Assembly: GCF_934191625.1 (NCBI RefSeq)
Contig: NZ_CAKPUG010000006.1
Coordinates: forward strand, 1-64,000
Source: an uncultured Lactococcus sp.
GTDB lineage: Bacteria > Bacillota > Bacilli > Lactobacillales > Streptococcaceae
Length of the DNA stretch: 64,000 bases
Direction of reading: 5' to 3'
The translations under genes were made by a program, and so were the position numbers. This document shows, piece after piece, positions 26,389-34,690 of the stretch (the stretch's first letter is position 1; every line of letters starts with the position of its first letter). Under the pieces are notes generated by a model, which saw only the letters and a program-made list of their open reading frames with translations, did not search any database and had not been told where the DNA came from.

Positions 26389-26404
26389 TGGTATAATTAG
26401 TTTT
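26389..26404 (+). promoter_or_regulatory. ecfA1 promoter, leaderless arrangement
   Basis: Extended -10 TGGTATAAT (26389-26397) ends seven bases before ATG 26405. No Shine-Dalgarno sequence stands between them, so transcription should begin at or next to the start codon. Confidence 0.6.
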
Positions 26405-27238
26405 ATGAATAAAATCCTCGAAGTAGAAAATCTAACTTTCAAATATGAAGAAGATCAAGAAGCGCCCACTTTAGATGGGGTATCTTTTGCTGTCCAAGCA
26501 GGAGAGTGGGTTTCTATCATTGGTCAAAATGGTTCAGGAAAGTCAACCACAGCCCGTGCTATTGACGGTTTACTTGAAAATGTATCTGGAAATATAAAAA
26601 TCGACGGACAAATTTTAAGTACGGAGAACGTCTGGGCCCTTCGTCAAAAAATAGGAATGGTTTTCCAAAACCCTGACAATCAATTTGTTGGAGCAACTGT
26701 TGAGGACGACGTCGCATTTGGAATGGAAAATCAGGGCATTCCTCGTGAAGAAATGATTTTGCGTGTGGACCAGGCTTTAAAACAAGTCAATATGCTAGAG
26801 TTTAAAGGCAAGGAACCTGCACGATTATCTGGTGGACAAAAACAGCGTGTTGCTATTGCAGGGATTATCGCATTACGTCCAGAAATTATTATTCTTGATG
26901 AGGCAACTTCCATGCTTGATCCGACAGGACGTGCGGAAATCATGCGCGTCATCCGTGAAATTAAGGCAGAATATAATCTGACAGTGCTCTCGATTACTCA
27001 TGATCTTGATGAAGCTACCCTTTCTGATCGTGTATTGGTCATGCGTGCGGGTAAAATTATTAAATCCGCCAAACCAGAGGAACTTTTTGGTTCTGGTGAA
27101 GATATGATTAATATTGGTTTAGACATGCCTTTCACATCAAACTTAGCCGAGGATTTACGTGCGGACTTTAACTTGCCAGAAAAATATTTAAATGAAGAAG
27201 AACTGGCAGAACTCTTAGTAGAAAGACTGAGAAAATGA
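26405..27238 (+). CDS. ecfA1: Energy-coupling factor ATPase EcfA1
   Basis: 277 residues with one ABC domain: Walker [10 protein letters not shown] (about 40-48), Q-loop [24 protein letters not shown] (the ECF-type Q-loop), signature LSGGQKQR, Walker [13 protein letters not shown], switch HDLDEA. With EcfA2 and EcfT it forms the shared module that drives vitamin uptake through exchangeable S components; folT at 56.5 kb is one. The gene overlaps ecfA2 by four bases. It has no ribosome site, and its promoter touches the ATG. Confidence 0.96.
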   Translation: MNKILEVENLTFKYEEDQEAPTLDGVSFAVQAGEWVSIIGQNGSGKSTTARAIDGLLENVSGNIKIDGQILSTENVWALRQKIGMVFQNPDNQFVGATVEDDVAFGMENQGIPREEMILRVDQALKQVNMLEFKGKEPARLSGGQKQRVAIAGIIALRPEIIILDEATSMLDPTGRAEIMRVIREIKAEYNLTVLSITHDLDEATLSDRVLVMRAGKIIKSAKPEELFGSGEDMINIGLDMPFTSNLAEDLRADFNLPEKYLNEEELAELLVERLRK

Positions 27239-28080
27239 TTAAATTTGATAAGGTAAATTTTACTTACCAACCGAATACTCCCTTCGCGAGTCGAGCACTC
27301 TTTGATATCAATTTAGAAGTAGAAGAAGGAAGCTACACTGCTCTTATTGGACATACAGGTTCAGGGAAATCAACACTATTACAACATCTTAATGGCTTAC
27401 TACAACCTACCGAAGGTAAGGTTAATATTGACGATATTGTTATTCAGGCTAGTAGTAAGCAAAAAGAAATTAAGCCAGCACGTAAAAAGGTGGGGGTTGT
27501 TTTCCAGTTTCCAGAAAGTCAGCTTTTTGAAGAAACGGTTTTGAAGGATGTTGCTTTTGGTCCACAAAACTTTGGTGTCTCGCAAGAAGAGGCGCTTAAT
27601 ATTGCGCGTGAAAAACTTGAGCTTGTGGGTTTAGCAGAAAAAAACTTTGAAAAATCACCATTTGAATTGTCAGGTGGACAAATGCGCCGTGTTGCCATTG
27701 CGGGGATTTTAGCAATGGAACCAAAAGTTTTAGTGCTTGATGAACCTACTGCGGGATTGGACCCCAAAGCCCGCATCGAGATGATGGAGCTCTTTAGTCA
27801 TCTGCATCAAGAAGGACAGACAGTTGTTTTGGTCACACATAATATGGATGATGTGGCCGAATATGCAGATAAGGTATATCTCTTAGAAAAAGGACGTGTT
27901 ATTTCATCAGGGAGCCCTCAAGACGTTTTTCAAAATGTTGATTTTTTGATGCAACATGAGCTTGGTGTACCTAAAACAACGGAATTTGCTGTCAAGTTAA
28001 AGCAGCGAGGGGTGGTCTTTGACCGCTTGCCTATCAAACGTCAAGAGTTGATTCAAATGCTGAAGGAGGCGAAAAAGTAG
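27235..28080 (+). CDS. ecfA2: Energy-coupling factor ATPase EcfA2
   Basis: 281 residues: Walker [10 protein letters not shown], the ECF-type Q-loop [24 protein letters not shown], signature LSGGQMRR, Walker [13 protein letters not shown] and switch [11 protein letters not shown]. It pairs with EcfA1 as the two unequal ATPases of a group II ECF transporter. The start overlaps the ecfA1 stop (ATGA), and ecfT begins two bases after its own stop, so the three genes are translated together. Confidence 0.96.
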   Translation: MIKFDKVNFTYQPNTPFASRALFDINLEVEEGSYTALIGHTGSGKSTLLQHLNGLLQPTEGKVNIDDIVIQASSKQKEIKPARKKVGVVFQFPESQLFEETVLKDVAFGPQNFGVSQEEALNIAREKLELVGLAEKNFEKSPFELSGGQMRRVAIAGILAMEPKVLVLDEPTAGLDPKARIEMMELFSHLHQEGQTVVLVTHNMDDVAEYADKVYLLEKGRVISSGSPQDVFQNVDFLMQHELGVPKTTEFAVKLKQRGVVFDRLPIKRQELIQMLKEAKK

Positions 28081-28081
28081 A

Positions 28082-28885
28082 ATGCAAAACATGCTTATGG
28101 GACGTTACATCCCTGGAAATTCGCTGATTCATCGTCTGGATCCTCGTAGCAAACTTTTAGTCATGTTCATTTTTGTTATTGTGATTTTCTTTGCACATGA
28201 CTGGTTAGGCTATTTACTCTTAATTCTTTATACCTTTGCTGGTGTCCTTTTATCAGGAATTTCTATTTCTTATTTCCTTAAAGGCCTAAGGCCAATGATT
28301 GGCTTGATTTTATTTACAGTCATTTTTCAGATGCTTTTTACACCTGGAGAACATATTATTTTTCAGTTTTGGATATTGAAAATATCAACAGAGAGCTTGA
28401 TTAATGCACTCTATATTTTCTTCCGATTTGTGTTAATTATCTTTATGTCAACAGTGCTCACATTGACCACACCACCGCTAACCTTGGCAGATGGTATTGA
28501 AACTGGTTTAGCACCTTTGAAGAAAATCAAGGTACCGGTACATGAATTAGGACTTATGCTTTCGATTTCACTTCGCTTTATTCCAACATTGATGGATGAT
28601 ACAACCATGATTATGAATGCTCAAAAGGCCAGAGGTATGGATTTTGGTGAAGGCAATCTCTTGCAAAAAGTCCGCTCGATTATACCAATATTGATTCCGC
28701 TGTTTGTTTCGAGCTTCCGCCGTGCAGAAGATCTAGCAGTTGCCATGGAATCACGAGGTTATCAAGGAGGCGATGGGCGCAGTAAATATCGTCAGCTCAA
28801 ATGGTCGAAAAATGATTTTATTTTATTGCTGAGTATTTTTATTTTGGCTGCTCTTTTACTGTCATGGAATACTTTTAGTCGTTAA
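28082..28885 (+). CDS. ecfT: Energy-coupling factor transmembrane protein EcfT
   Basis: 267 residues, 5-6 TM segments. The two coupling-helix signatures with Ala-Arg-Gly are partly visible: the segment MNAQKARGMDFGEG (about 180-193) and MESRGYQGG (about 223-231). These dock to the two ATPases, while the membrane part holds the S component. It follows ecfA2 by one base. GGAGGCG at the end of ecfA2 serves as ribosome site. A terminator follows. Confidence 0.95.
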   Translation: MQNMLMGRYIPGNSLIHRLDPRSKLLVMFIFVIVIFFAHDWLGYLLLILYTFAGVLLSGISISYFLKGLRPMIGLILFTVIFQMLFTPGEHIIFQFWILKISTESLINALYIFFRFVLIIFMSTVLTLTTPPLTLADGIETGLAPLKKIKVPVHELGLMLSISLRFIPTLMDDTTMIMNAQKARGMDFGEGNLLQKVRSIIPILIPLFVSSFRRAEDLAVAMESRGYQGGDGRSKYRQLKWSKNDFILLLSIFILAALLLSWNTFSR

Positions 28886-28907
28886 TTCGCGCAGCTACTT
28901 TTAGAAT

Positions 28908-28937
28908 AAAAAAACTGAATAATTTCGGTTTTTTTTG
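28908..28937 (+). terminator. ecf operon terminator
   Basis: Stem AAAACTGA with TCGGTTTT (one G-T pair) and an eight-base loop, then T run. Confidence 0.82.
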
Positions 28938-29004
28938 TTTAATTATGAGTTTATTCTTGCATTCGCAAAGTTGATTTGCTATAATAATCAAGTAGTTAAA
29001 AAAC

Positions 29005-29078
29005 GCACCCGTGGCTCAACTGGATAGAGTACCTGACTACGAATCAGGCGGTTGCAGGTTCGAATCCTGCCGGGTGCA
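29005..29078 (+). tRNA. tRNA-Arg (ACG)
   Basis: Acceptor GCACCCG (29005-29011) pairs with CGGGTGC (29071-29077). The anticodon loop CTACGAA gives ACG. The T-arm has GGTTCGAATCC. CCA is not encoded. A short GC hairpin (CGGGC-TT-GCCCG) and T-rich stretch follow within 25 bases. Confidence 0.96.
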
Positions 29079-29128
29079 TAATAATTAATTCGGGCTTGCC
29101 CGTTTTATTATTGTAAAAAATATTTATA

Positions 29129-29213
29129 TCTTCGGGAAGTAGCTCAGCTTGGTAGAGCTCAAAGCAATGCTTTGAGGTTGCGGATAGAAATTTGCTTGGC
29201 AAATTTACTCTAC
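29129..29213 (+). other. Truncated tRNA-Pro copy with three-way-junction fold
   Basis: The first 29 bases (29129-29157) are identical to 29268-29296, which cover the acceptor 5' strand and D-arm of the intact tRNA-Pro. After that the sequence diverges and no 3' acceptor strand exists, so it cannot be a working tRNA. Instead GTAGAG (29152-29157) pairs with CTCTAC (29208-29213), enclosing two perfect hairpins: CTCAAAG/CTTTGAG (29158-29176) and AAATTTGC/GCAAATTT (29188-29206). It may be a remnant of integration or recombination at tRNA-Pro, or a tRNA-derived RNA. Confidence 0.65.
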
Positions 29214-29271
29214 AAGTACTCTAGTTAAAAGTTAAGGCTAGTTCTCAATGCTATAAAAATTATCATTTCTT

Positions 29272-29345
29272 CGGGAAGTAGCTCAGCTTGGTAGAGTACT
29301 TGGTTTGGGACCAAGGTGTCGCAGGTTCGAATCCTGTCTTCCCGA
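29272..29345 (+). tRNA. tRNA-Pro (TGG)
   Basis: Acceptor CGGGAAG (29272-29278) pairs with CTTCCCG (29338-29344), discriminator A29345. Anticodon loop TTTGGGA gives TGG. T-arm GGTTCGAATCC. It is the intact copy next to the truncated one at 29129-29213. Confidence 0.96.
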
Positions 29346-29360
29346 CTACCGACTAACCCT

Positions 29361-29388
29361 AACTCATCTTTCGTAGATGAGTTTTTTT
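29361..29388 (+). terminator. tRNA-Pro terminator
   Basis: Stem AACTCATCT with AGATGAGTT around TTCGT, followed by T7. Its right half is part of the 22-bp direct repeat that reappears at 32976. Confidence 0.9.
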
Positions 29389-29390
29389 GT
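29369..29390 (+). repeat. 22-bp direct repeat, left copy
   Basis: It starts TTTCGTAGATGAG and ends in T7-GT, and is exactly repeated at 32976-32997. It lies in the tRNA-Pro terminator and forms the left edge of the bacteriocin block. Confidence 0.8.
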
Positions 29391-29607
29391 GGTGTTTAAA
29401 TCAAGCAATAGATTCTTCGGAGTCTATTTTTATTTTGCCTTGAATTGCTTAGTGATTCTGTCATTCTAATATTAGGAAGTATTAAATATGTCGAAGCGAA
29501 TAGAGGATAGCATGTAAAAAGTAATTTATTATTTTTTGTTACATTTCGTGTTTTTTTTACGAATAATAGTGTGGGCATGAATAAAAATTATTGGAAAAGA
29601 GGCTTTT
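29391..29607 (+). other. AT-rich spacer before the bacteriocin operon
   Basis: No convincing gene. A small hairpin GATTC-TTCG-GAGTC (about 29411-29424) is followed by T-rich sequence. The operon promoter should be within the last 100 bases, which are extremely AT-rich, but no clear boxes stand out. Confidence 0.4.
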
Positions 29608-31644
29608 TTGAAAAAAAGAATTTTAAAATTAAATCTTGGTATCCTTCTACTTAGCATTTTATTTGGGATGTTTATTTTTCAGCTAGAGCAATATTCAAGA
29701 GATAAGGTGATTGATTTTTTTAGGTATACGGATAGTTATTCTCCTGTAAAAAAACCTAAAAAAATAATGGATAAAAACAAGAATGACAGAGTAATTGATA
29801 TTATAGAAAAAATTTCAAAACAGAATAAATTGTTTACTCTGTACAAAGTTGTAGACCAAGGATACTTTATTAAAGAAGGCATCAATTTTAAGTTCCTATC
29901 AAAAGAAGAGATAACTTTGTATACACCTAATACGCATCAAAAGAGCGCCTATACTCCTCCATTGAGTAAGTCAGTCTTAGCTATAGACAGTGTAGAGAAT
30001 TTAAAAAATAAAAATGAATTTGAGTGGCAATTTTTTATCAAAACAGGAGATGAAAACAAATATAAAGATACGGTAGAGCAGATTAAAAACGCTTATAATA
30101 AAGAATTTGATGAGAAGTATACTTATAAAGATTTTGCAGATTTTGAAAAAAGGGAAAGTTACGAATTAGCAGCGGATAGAGACGTTTACAATATTTCAAG
30201 CTATTTAAAGATTGGCATAGCCTTTTTTATGGTGATGTTAAGTTTTTGGATTTTTTCACTTAATAAAAAATTTCATATTTTACGACAAAATGGCTACTCT
30301 ATCGTAGCAAGCATAAATAGCTTCATCGGCAAAGGGTATGTAAGTTGTATTTTTGCATTCATTGCTTTACTTACCTATTTATTAGGAAGCATTTCACGCA
30401 GCTATTGTGTCAATTTTATGATAAATATTGGACTACTCCTATCCTTGAGTTATGTTTGGTTGTTGATGATGGTTTATGTCGTGGAAAAGTTAGGGTGGAG
30501 AAAAAAAGAGAGTAAAAATAAAGGAGAGAAGTTATTTATCAATGTATTGCCAACAGCCATAAAACTTATTTTTCTGATGATGTTAGTCGTAATGCACCTA
30601 GAGTTAGCAAGGATTATCTATCAAACCTCCAATATCACCTTTAATAGTGAGGTGCCTAAAAAAATAAGTGAAGATAAGTATCATGTTTTTTACCCTGTTG
30701 TTCTTGGAAAAAATCAACTTGAATTTGACCATGACAAGGATTCTAGAGAAGAAGAAGAGGAGAAGGAAATTTATCGCTACTTAAACCAAGAAGGAAGCTT
30801 GCTGGTAAGTATACAACATAATACAAAAGAGAACGAAGTATTTGGGAGAACGATACAACTCAACCCTAATTATTTAAAAAAATTCGAGATTTTAGATGAA
30901 AATAATCAGAGAGTTTTTATAGAAGAGGAAGAAGAAAAAAGAATATTACTCATTCCCGAAAGATTCAAGGGGAGTGAAGACTTAACGAAGATAGAAGAAT
31001 ACTACTTTAAAGACTTGCCCCAATATGAGGAAAAATTAACTGAGATTATCTATATCAAAGATAAGCAACCTATCTATAGTTTTGTTCCCAATAAGCCATG
31101 GATTGATGACTACCCTATCTTAAATATTTTAACACTCAAAAACAGTGACAGTTGGGACAGGAATATTTTTAGTGGTCATGAGTATCCACCAATCAAAATA
31201 AAAACAGCTGGGAAAGCAAGTGAAAAACTTAAGGAGCTTTTAGAGAAAAATAGGCTGACAGATAATTTACCTTCTTTTGTACCTTATGAAAAAGCAGATA
31301 TCACGCTAATAAAAAGCCTGTCCGGTTCGCTCAGCTATTTATTAACCAGCTCCTTATTGACTGTATTTGTCTTTTCCATTGTTTGCTTACTTACTACGGC
31401 ATATTTTTTCCAGTATAATAATAAAAAATTTCATTTACTAAGGCTAAACGGTTATTCATTTTTTGAAACCTATGCCTCCGTCTTTTTATTGTTGCTATTC
31501 GAACTAATGATAGGTTTATCTATAGCTGTATTCTTGTCTGAAATCAGCAAAGAATTTGTTATTAATATCTTTCTGGCGATGGTACTCAATGTCATTATAG
31601 TCAGTATGACTTTATTTAGAGTTGAAAAAAGAAAGTCCAATTAA
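29608..31644 (+). CDS. Bacteriocin-associated seven-TM protein (DUF1430/TIGR01654 type)
   Basis: 678 residues from a TTG start, with GAGG five bases ahead. One N-terminal TM segment (about 8-25), a large extracytoplasmic region, three TM segments at about 198-295 and one near 320, a second exposed region (about 345-575), and three TM segments at the end. Two repeats of the cytoplasmic motif KKFHxLRxNGYS (about 227 and 610) recall FtsX-type permeases. Proteins of this kind accompany lactococcin 972-type bacteriocins together with an ABC ATPase and are thought to give immunity or aid export. The next gene is that ATPase. The coding region is much more AT-rich than the core genes, which suggests transfer. 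Confidence 0.85.
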   Translation: MKKRILKLNLGILLLSILFGMFIFQLEQYSRDKVIDFFRYTDSYSPVKKPKKIMDKNKNDRVIDIIEKISKQNKLFTLYKVVDQGYFIKEGINFKFLSKEEITLYTPNTHQKSAYTPPLSKSVLAIDSVENLKNKNEFEWQFFIKTGDENKYKDTVEQIKNAYNKEFDEKYTYKDFADFEKRESYELAADRDVYNISSYLKIGIAFFMVMLSFWIFSLNKKFHILRQNGYSIVASINSFIGKGYVSCIFAFIALLTYLLGSISRSYCVNFMINIGLLLSLSYVWLLMMVYVVEKLGWRKKESKNKGEKLFINVLPTAIKLIFLMMLVVMHLELARIIYQTSNITFNSEVPKKISEDKYHVFYPVVLGKNQLEFDHDKDSREEEEEKEIYRYLNQEGSLLVSIQHNTKENEVFGRTIQLNPNYLKKFEILDENNQRVFIEEEEEKRILLIPERFKGSEDLTKIEEYYFKDLPQYEEKLTEIIYIKDKQPIYSFVPNKPWIDDYPILNILTLKNSDSWDRNIFSGHEYPPIKIKTAGKASEKLKELLEKNRLTDNLPSFVPYEKADITLIKSLSGSLSYLLTSSLLTVFVFSIVCLLTTAYFFQYNNKKFHLLRLNGYSFFETYASVFLLLLFELMIGLSIAVFLSEISKEFVINIFLAMVLNVIIVSMTLFRVEKRKSN

Positions 31645-31663
31645 ATTTTTATAAAAGGGGAAA

Positions 31664-32311
31664 GTGATGAATAAAAACGAAATAATCTCTGTACGTAATA
31701 TCCAGAAAAAAATACAGGATAAACCCATTTTTTCAATCAATGCGTTTACTGTAAATAAGGGTGACTTTGTTACGATCAAAGGAGTTAGCGGTTCCGGAAA
31801 GACGACGCTGTTAAACATACTAGGGATGAACGATACGGTAAGTTCAGGAGAATATTTATTTGAAGGTGTTGAAGCAGCAGAGCTGAAAGAAAAAGAAAAA
31901 CTGAAAATAAAAAGAAATAAAATATCTTTCTTATTTCAAGATTTTGGTCTAGTTGAAGAAGAAACAATTAATTTTAATTTAGAAATAGGCCTAAAATATA
32001 GCAAATTAAGTCGGAAAGAGAAAGTAAAACAAAAAAAGGAGGCATTGAATAGGGTCAATTTAAATAAAAAACTGTTCACAACTATTAGTAGTTTATCTGG
32101 AGGGGAAAAACAGCGCGTTGCACTCGCGCGAATTATTTTAAAGCCATCCATACTTATCTTAGCAGATGAACCTACAGGTTCTTTAGATTCACTCAACAGA
32201 GATATCGTTACTGATATTTTATTTCAACAATCAATAGATGGGAAAGCAGTAATCATAGTCACCCATGATGAGGAACTTGCAAAGAAAGGGAATAAAACCA
32301 TAGAGCTTTAA
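31664..32311 (+). CDS. Lactococcin 972-type ABC transporter ATPase
   Basis: 215 residues, a single small ABC domain of the MacB/LolD-like kind: Walker A GVSGSGKTT (about 40-48), Q-loop FLFQDFGLVEEETI, signature LSGGEKQR (about 143-150), Walker B LILADEPTGSLD, switch THDEEL. GGGG precedes the ATG at 31667; the track frame opens one Met codon earlier. It likely energises the seven-TM protein encoded 20 bases upstream. Together they form the immunity or export unit for the bacteriocin that follows. Confidence 0.88.
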   Translation: MMNKNEIISVRNIQKKIQDKPIFSINAFTVNKGDFVTIKGVSGSGKTTLLNILGMNDTVSSGEYLFEGVEAAELKEKEKLKIKRNKISFLFQDFGLVEEETINFNLEIGLKYSKLSRKEKVKQKKEALNRVNLNKKLFTTISSLSGGEKQRVALARIILKPSILILADEPTGSLDSLNRDIVTDILFQQSIDGKAVIIVTHDEELAKKGNKTIEL

Positions 32312-32417
32312 TTTTATGCTGCCATTTTTTAAAATACAACCTTACAGAAGACCATGATTAAAATTATCGGAGCTATAGTAGAGTAACATTGTATATAAAA
32401 AATTTTTGGAGGTAAAT

Positions 32418-32867
32418 ATGAAAAAAACAATATATTTAGCAACTTTAGTACTTTCTTTTGGATTGTTTGGAAGTTTGTTAGGGGGTTCAGTGGCTTTTGC
32501 GGACAAACAGGAGCCCTATGGAGATATCACACACACATCAGATTCTGAGGGATATATCCATTTTGACTCTGAAGGTAATATTGTAGAAAGTAATTTAGAG
32601 GCTAACACCGATAAGAAAACAAGAGCTGCTATTAATCATGAGTCAGGAAGATGGGTATATTTTTCTGAACTTTATGATTGGGGAAGAAAGAAAAAAGGAT
32701 ATTCAAGTCATTACAGCTTTAAATATAATAGACATAGCGCTAAAGCTCAAGTAGGTAGGAACATCAGAATAGCAAATGCTGGATTTAAACAATGGGCGGT
32801 GGCAATTGCTTACGGAAAATCTTCTGATACTTTTTCTTGTTGGTATAATCCGACAAACTGGTATTAA
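32418..32867 (+). CDS. Lactococcin 972-family bacteriocin precursor
   Basis: 149 residues from ATG 32418, which has GGAGG five bases ahead; the frame opens earlier but over the ribosome site. A Sec signal peptide occupies about residues 1-28 (ending GGSVAFA, cleavage before DKQEP). An acidic linker (about 29-72) follows, then the family domain, with GRWVYF, KKGYSSHY, the NRHSAKAQVG segment, and an aromatic C-terminus (SCWYNPTNWY). Lactococcin 972 blocks septum formation by binding lipid II; relatives share the signal peptide and these motifs. This precursor is longer than lactococcin 972 (91 residues). A separate leader of about 100 bases suggests its own promoter. A terminator-like hairpin follows. 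Confidence 0.85.
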   Translation: MKKTIYLATLVLSFGLFGSLLGGSVAFADKQEPYGDITHTSDSEGYIHFDSEGNIVESNLEANTDKKTRAAINHESGRWVYFSELYDWGRKKKGYSSHYSFKYNRHSAKAQVGRNIRIANAGFKQWAVAIAYGKSSDTFSCWYNPTNWY

Positions 32868-32925
32868 TTTTTAGGGAGCTTGTTCATGGTCTTGTGTAGG
32901 GTTGATTTGAAAAAATAGTAGTGGA

Positions 32926-32960
32926 TAAAAAGCTGTTGTATTCGGACAGCCTTTTAGTTG
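32926..32960 (+). terminator. Probable bacteriocin terminator
   Basis: AAAAAGCTGT can pair with ACAGCCTTTT, with one bulge, around a nine-base loop. The T tract is short. Confidence 0.6.
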
Positions 32961-32975
32961 TGTTTGCTGAGGAGT

Positions 32976-32997
32976 TTTCGTAGATGAGTTTTTTTGT
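32976..32997 (+). repeat. 22-bp direct repeat, right copy
   Basis: Exact copy of 29369-29390, but without the left arm of the tRNA-Pro terminator hairpin, so it is not itself a terminator. It marks the right edge of the bacteriocin block, 3.6 kb from the left copy. Confidence 0.8.
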
Positions 32998-33080
32998 TCT
33001 TTATTTCATCTAAAGAATGACATTTGCTTAACAAGCTCCTGAAGTCCCGCAAATTGTTTGGCGTGTAGAAGTACTTAAAG

Positions 33081-33086
33081 TATAAT
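33081..33086 (+). promoter_or_regulatory. Promoter of the second SteT-like permease
   Basis: TATAAT at 33081-33086, with TTGGCG at 33058-33063 (17-base spacer). The ATG follows after about 50 bases. Confidence 0.6.
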
Positions 33087-33139
33087 AGTGCATAACACTA
33101 AAAAATTAGTGAATATGTTACATAAGGAAGATATTATAC

Positions 33140-34495
33140 ATGGAAAAAGACTTGAAAAATGATATTGGTTTTTTCGGAGCCTTGTCTATTGTTGTTGGTA
33201 CAGTTATAGGAGCTGGAGTTTTCTTCAAAATTGCTGCTATGGTCGCAGTTACACAGTCTGCTTCGTTGACTTTGTTTGCTTGGGCTGTCGGTGGAGTTCT
33301 AACCATTTGTGCGGGGCTGAGTGTAGCAGAACTTGCAGCAGCCATTCCTGAAACTGGTGGGCCTGTGAAATATTTAGAGCGTAGTTATGGAAAGCTGATT
33401 GGGTTCTTGTTTGGCTGGGTTCAGGTTTTAATTTATAACCCAGGAAATATGGCGGCATTAGGAATTATTTTTGCAACACAAGTTCTAAATTTACTGGGTC
33501 TCCCACAAAATTTATTGTTGCCTATCGCCATGACTTCAATCTTATCTATAATGGGGATTAACTTACTCGGCTCCCGCTTCACTTCTCGTTTCCAACAAGT
33601 CACTTCAATCTTGAAATTGATTCCGATATTTTTAATTATTATTTTTGGTTTGACGACAAATTCACAAGTAGATGTGCAACTATTCCCTATTCAAGCTGGG
33701 CAAAATGTCGGCTTCTTCGCAGGACTCGGTGGCGCTTTAGTCGCAAGTTTGTTTGCCTTTGAGGGTTGGATGAATGTTGGAAACATTGCTGGTGAGATGA
33801 AAAATCCACAAAAGCATCTGTCAAAAGTAATTACAATAGGCTTGCTTATCATTGCCTTTATCTATGTTAGTATCAGTTTAGGCTTCTTGAAAGTCCTTCC
33901 CTTGGATCAGATTGCAGGTAATGTCAATACTGCCTCAGATGCAGCACAAAAATTATTTGGTGTAAATGGTGGTAAGCTAGTAACGATTGGGATTTTAGTT
34001 TCTGTTTACGGAACTTTAAACGGTTACACTATGACAGCTATTCGAGTGCCTTATGCTTTAGCTTTGGAAAAATCACTGCCATTCTCAAACTATTTAAGTA
34101 AGCTCAATAAAAATTCTGTTCCTTTTGCATCAGCTGCTCTTGTTGCCAGCTTAGCCTGCGTTTTTATGGCAGCAGGTTCATTTGATTTATTGACAAATCT
34201 TGTTATCTTTGTGATGTGGTTTTTCTCTTTCTTGTTGATACTCGGAGTATTCATTCTGCGTAAAAAAGAGCCAGAATTACACCGCCCTTATAAAGTCGTT
34301 CTCTATCCAGTATTGCCTGTAATTGGTATGCTTGGCGCATTATTTATCATGTGGACTACGATTACGCAGCAACCAATCCTTGCTATGATAGGTATCGCCC
34401 TGACAGTTGCCGGTGTTCCTGTATTTTATTACCAAACAAGAGTAAAACAGGCAGAAAAAGGAGCAGCTGTTGCTGTAAAAGTTAGATCTAAATAG
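33140..34495 (+). CDS. APC-family amino-acid permease, SteT-like paralogue
   Basis: 451 residues, about 12 TM segments. It is a clear paralogue of the permease at 18916: shared GTVIGAGVFFK, AELAAAIPETGG, FAFEGWMNVGNIAGEMKNPQKHL and ILRKKEPELHRPYKVVLYPV. The C-terminal 20 residues are basic and unlike the paralogue. AAGGAAG precedes the ATG. The substrate is probably a neutral amino acid. It lies immediately right of the bacteriocin block and left of rpsD, so it is part of the conserved backbone that flanked the insertion. Confidence 0.9.
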   Translation: MEKDLKNDIGFFGALSIVVGTVIGAGVFFKIAAMVAVTQSASLTLFAWAVGGVLTICAGLSVAELAAAIPETGGPVKYLERSYGKLIGFLFGWVQVLIYNPGNMAALGIIFATQVLNLLGLPQNLLLPIAMTSILSIMGINLLGSRFTSRFQQVTSILKLIPIFLIIIFGLTTNSQVDVQLFPIQAGQNVGFFAGLGGALVASLFAFEGWMNVGNIAGEMKNPQKHLSKVITIGLLIIAFIYVSISLGFLKVLPLDQIAGNVNTASDAAQKLFGVNGGKLVTIGILVSVYGTLNGYTMTAIRVPYALALEKSLPFSNYLSKLNKNSVPFASAALVASLACVFMAAGSFDLLTNLVIFVMWFFSFLLILGVFILRKKEPELHRPYKVVLYPVLPVIGMLGALFIMWTTITQQPILAMIGIALTVAGVPVFYYQTRVKQAEKGAAVAVKVRSK

Positions 34496-34519
34496 TGAGA
34501 GATTAGCTTATGGTGTAAT

Positions 34520-34548
34520 TTGACAGAAACATATAATTTTGCTAAAAT
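34520..34548 (+). promoter_or_regulatory. rpsD promoter
   Basis: Consensus TTGACA (34520-34525), a 17-base spacer and TAAAAT (34543-34548). Transcription should begin near 34555. Confidence 0.8.
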
Positions 34549-34555
34549 AGTAAAG

Positions 34556-34690
34556 TTGAATATAGCAGTCAGCTAGAAAACTCGTCAACATTTCCCTTGT
34601 TACGAAGTAACCGAAGCTGTAAGGCGAAAGTGAAATGCACGAATTCGAGGCTGTCAATATTCTTCAAAAAAATTTGAAGGAGACATTTAC
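34556..34690 (+). promoter_or_regulatory. Structured rpsD leader, candidate S4 autoregulatory site
   Basis: About 135 untranslated bases with several complementary segments, for example CTCGTC (34580 region) against GAATTCGAGGC near 34645, and GTTACGAAGTAAC. In Firmicutes S4 represses its own translation or transcription by binding the rpsD leader, so this is the natural place for it. I have not matched the fold to the Bacillus model base by base. Confidence 0.5.

Noticed and set aside
29133..29213. A second working tRNA (for example Ile) at the truncated tRNA-Pro copy
   Set aside because: There is no 3' acceptor strand or T-arm, and position 33 of the putative anticodon loop is C rather than T.
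29129..32997. Prophage or integrative conjugative element at tRNA-Pro
   Set aside because: No integrase, excisionase, relaxase or structural gene lies between the repeats; only the bacteriocin genes are present.
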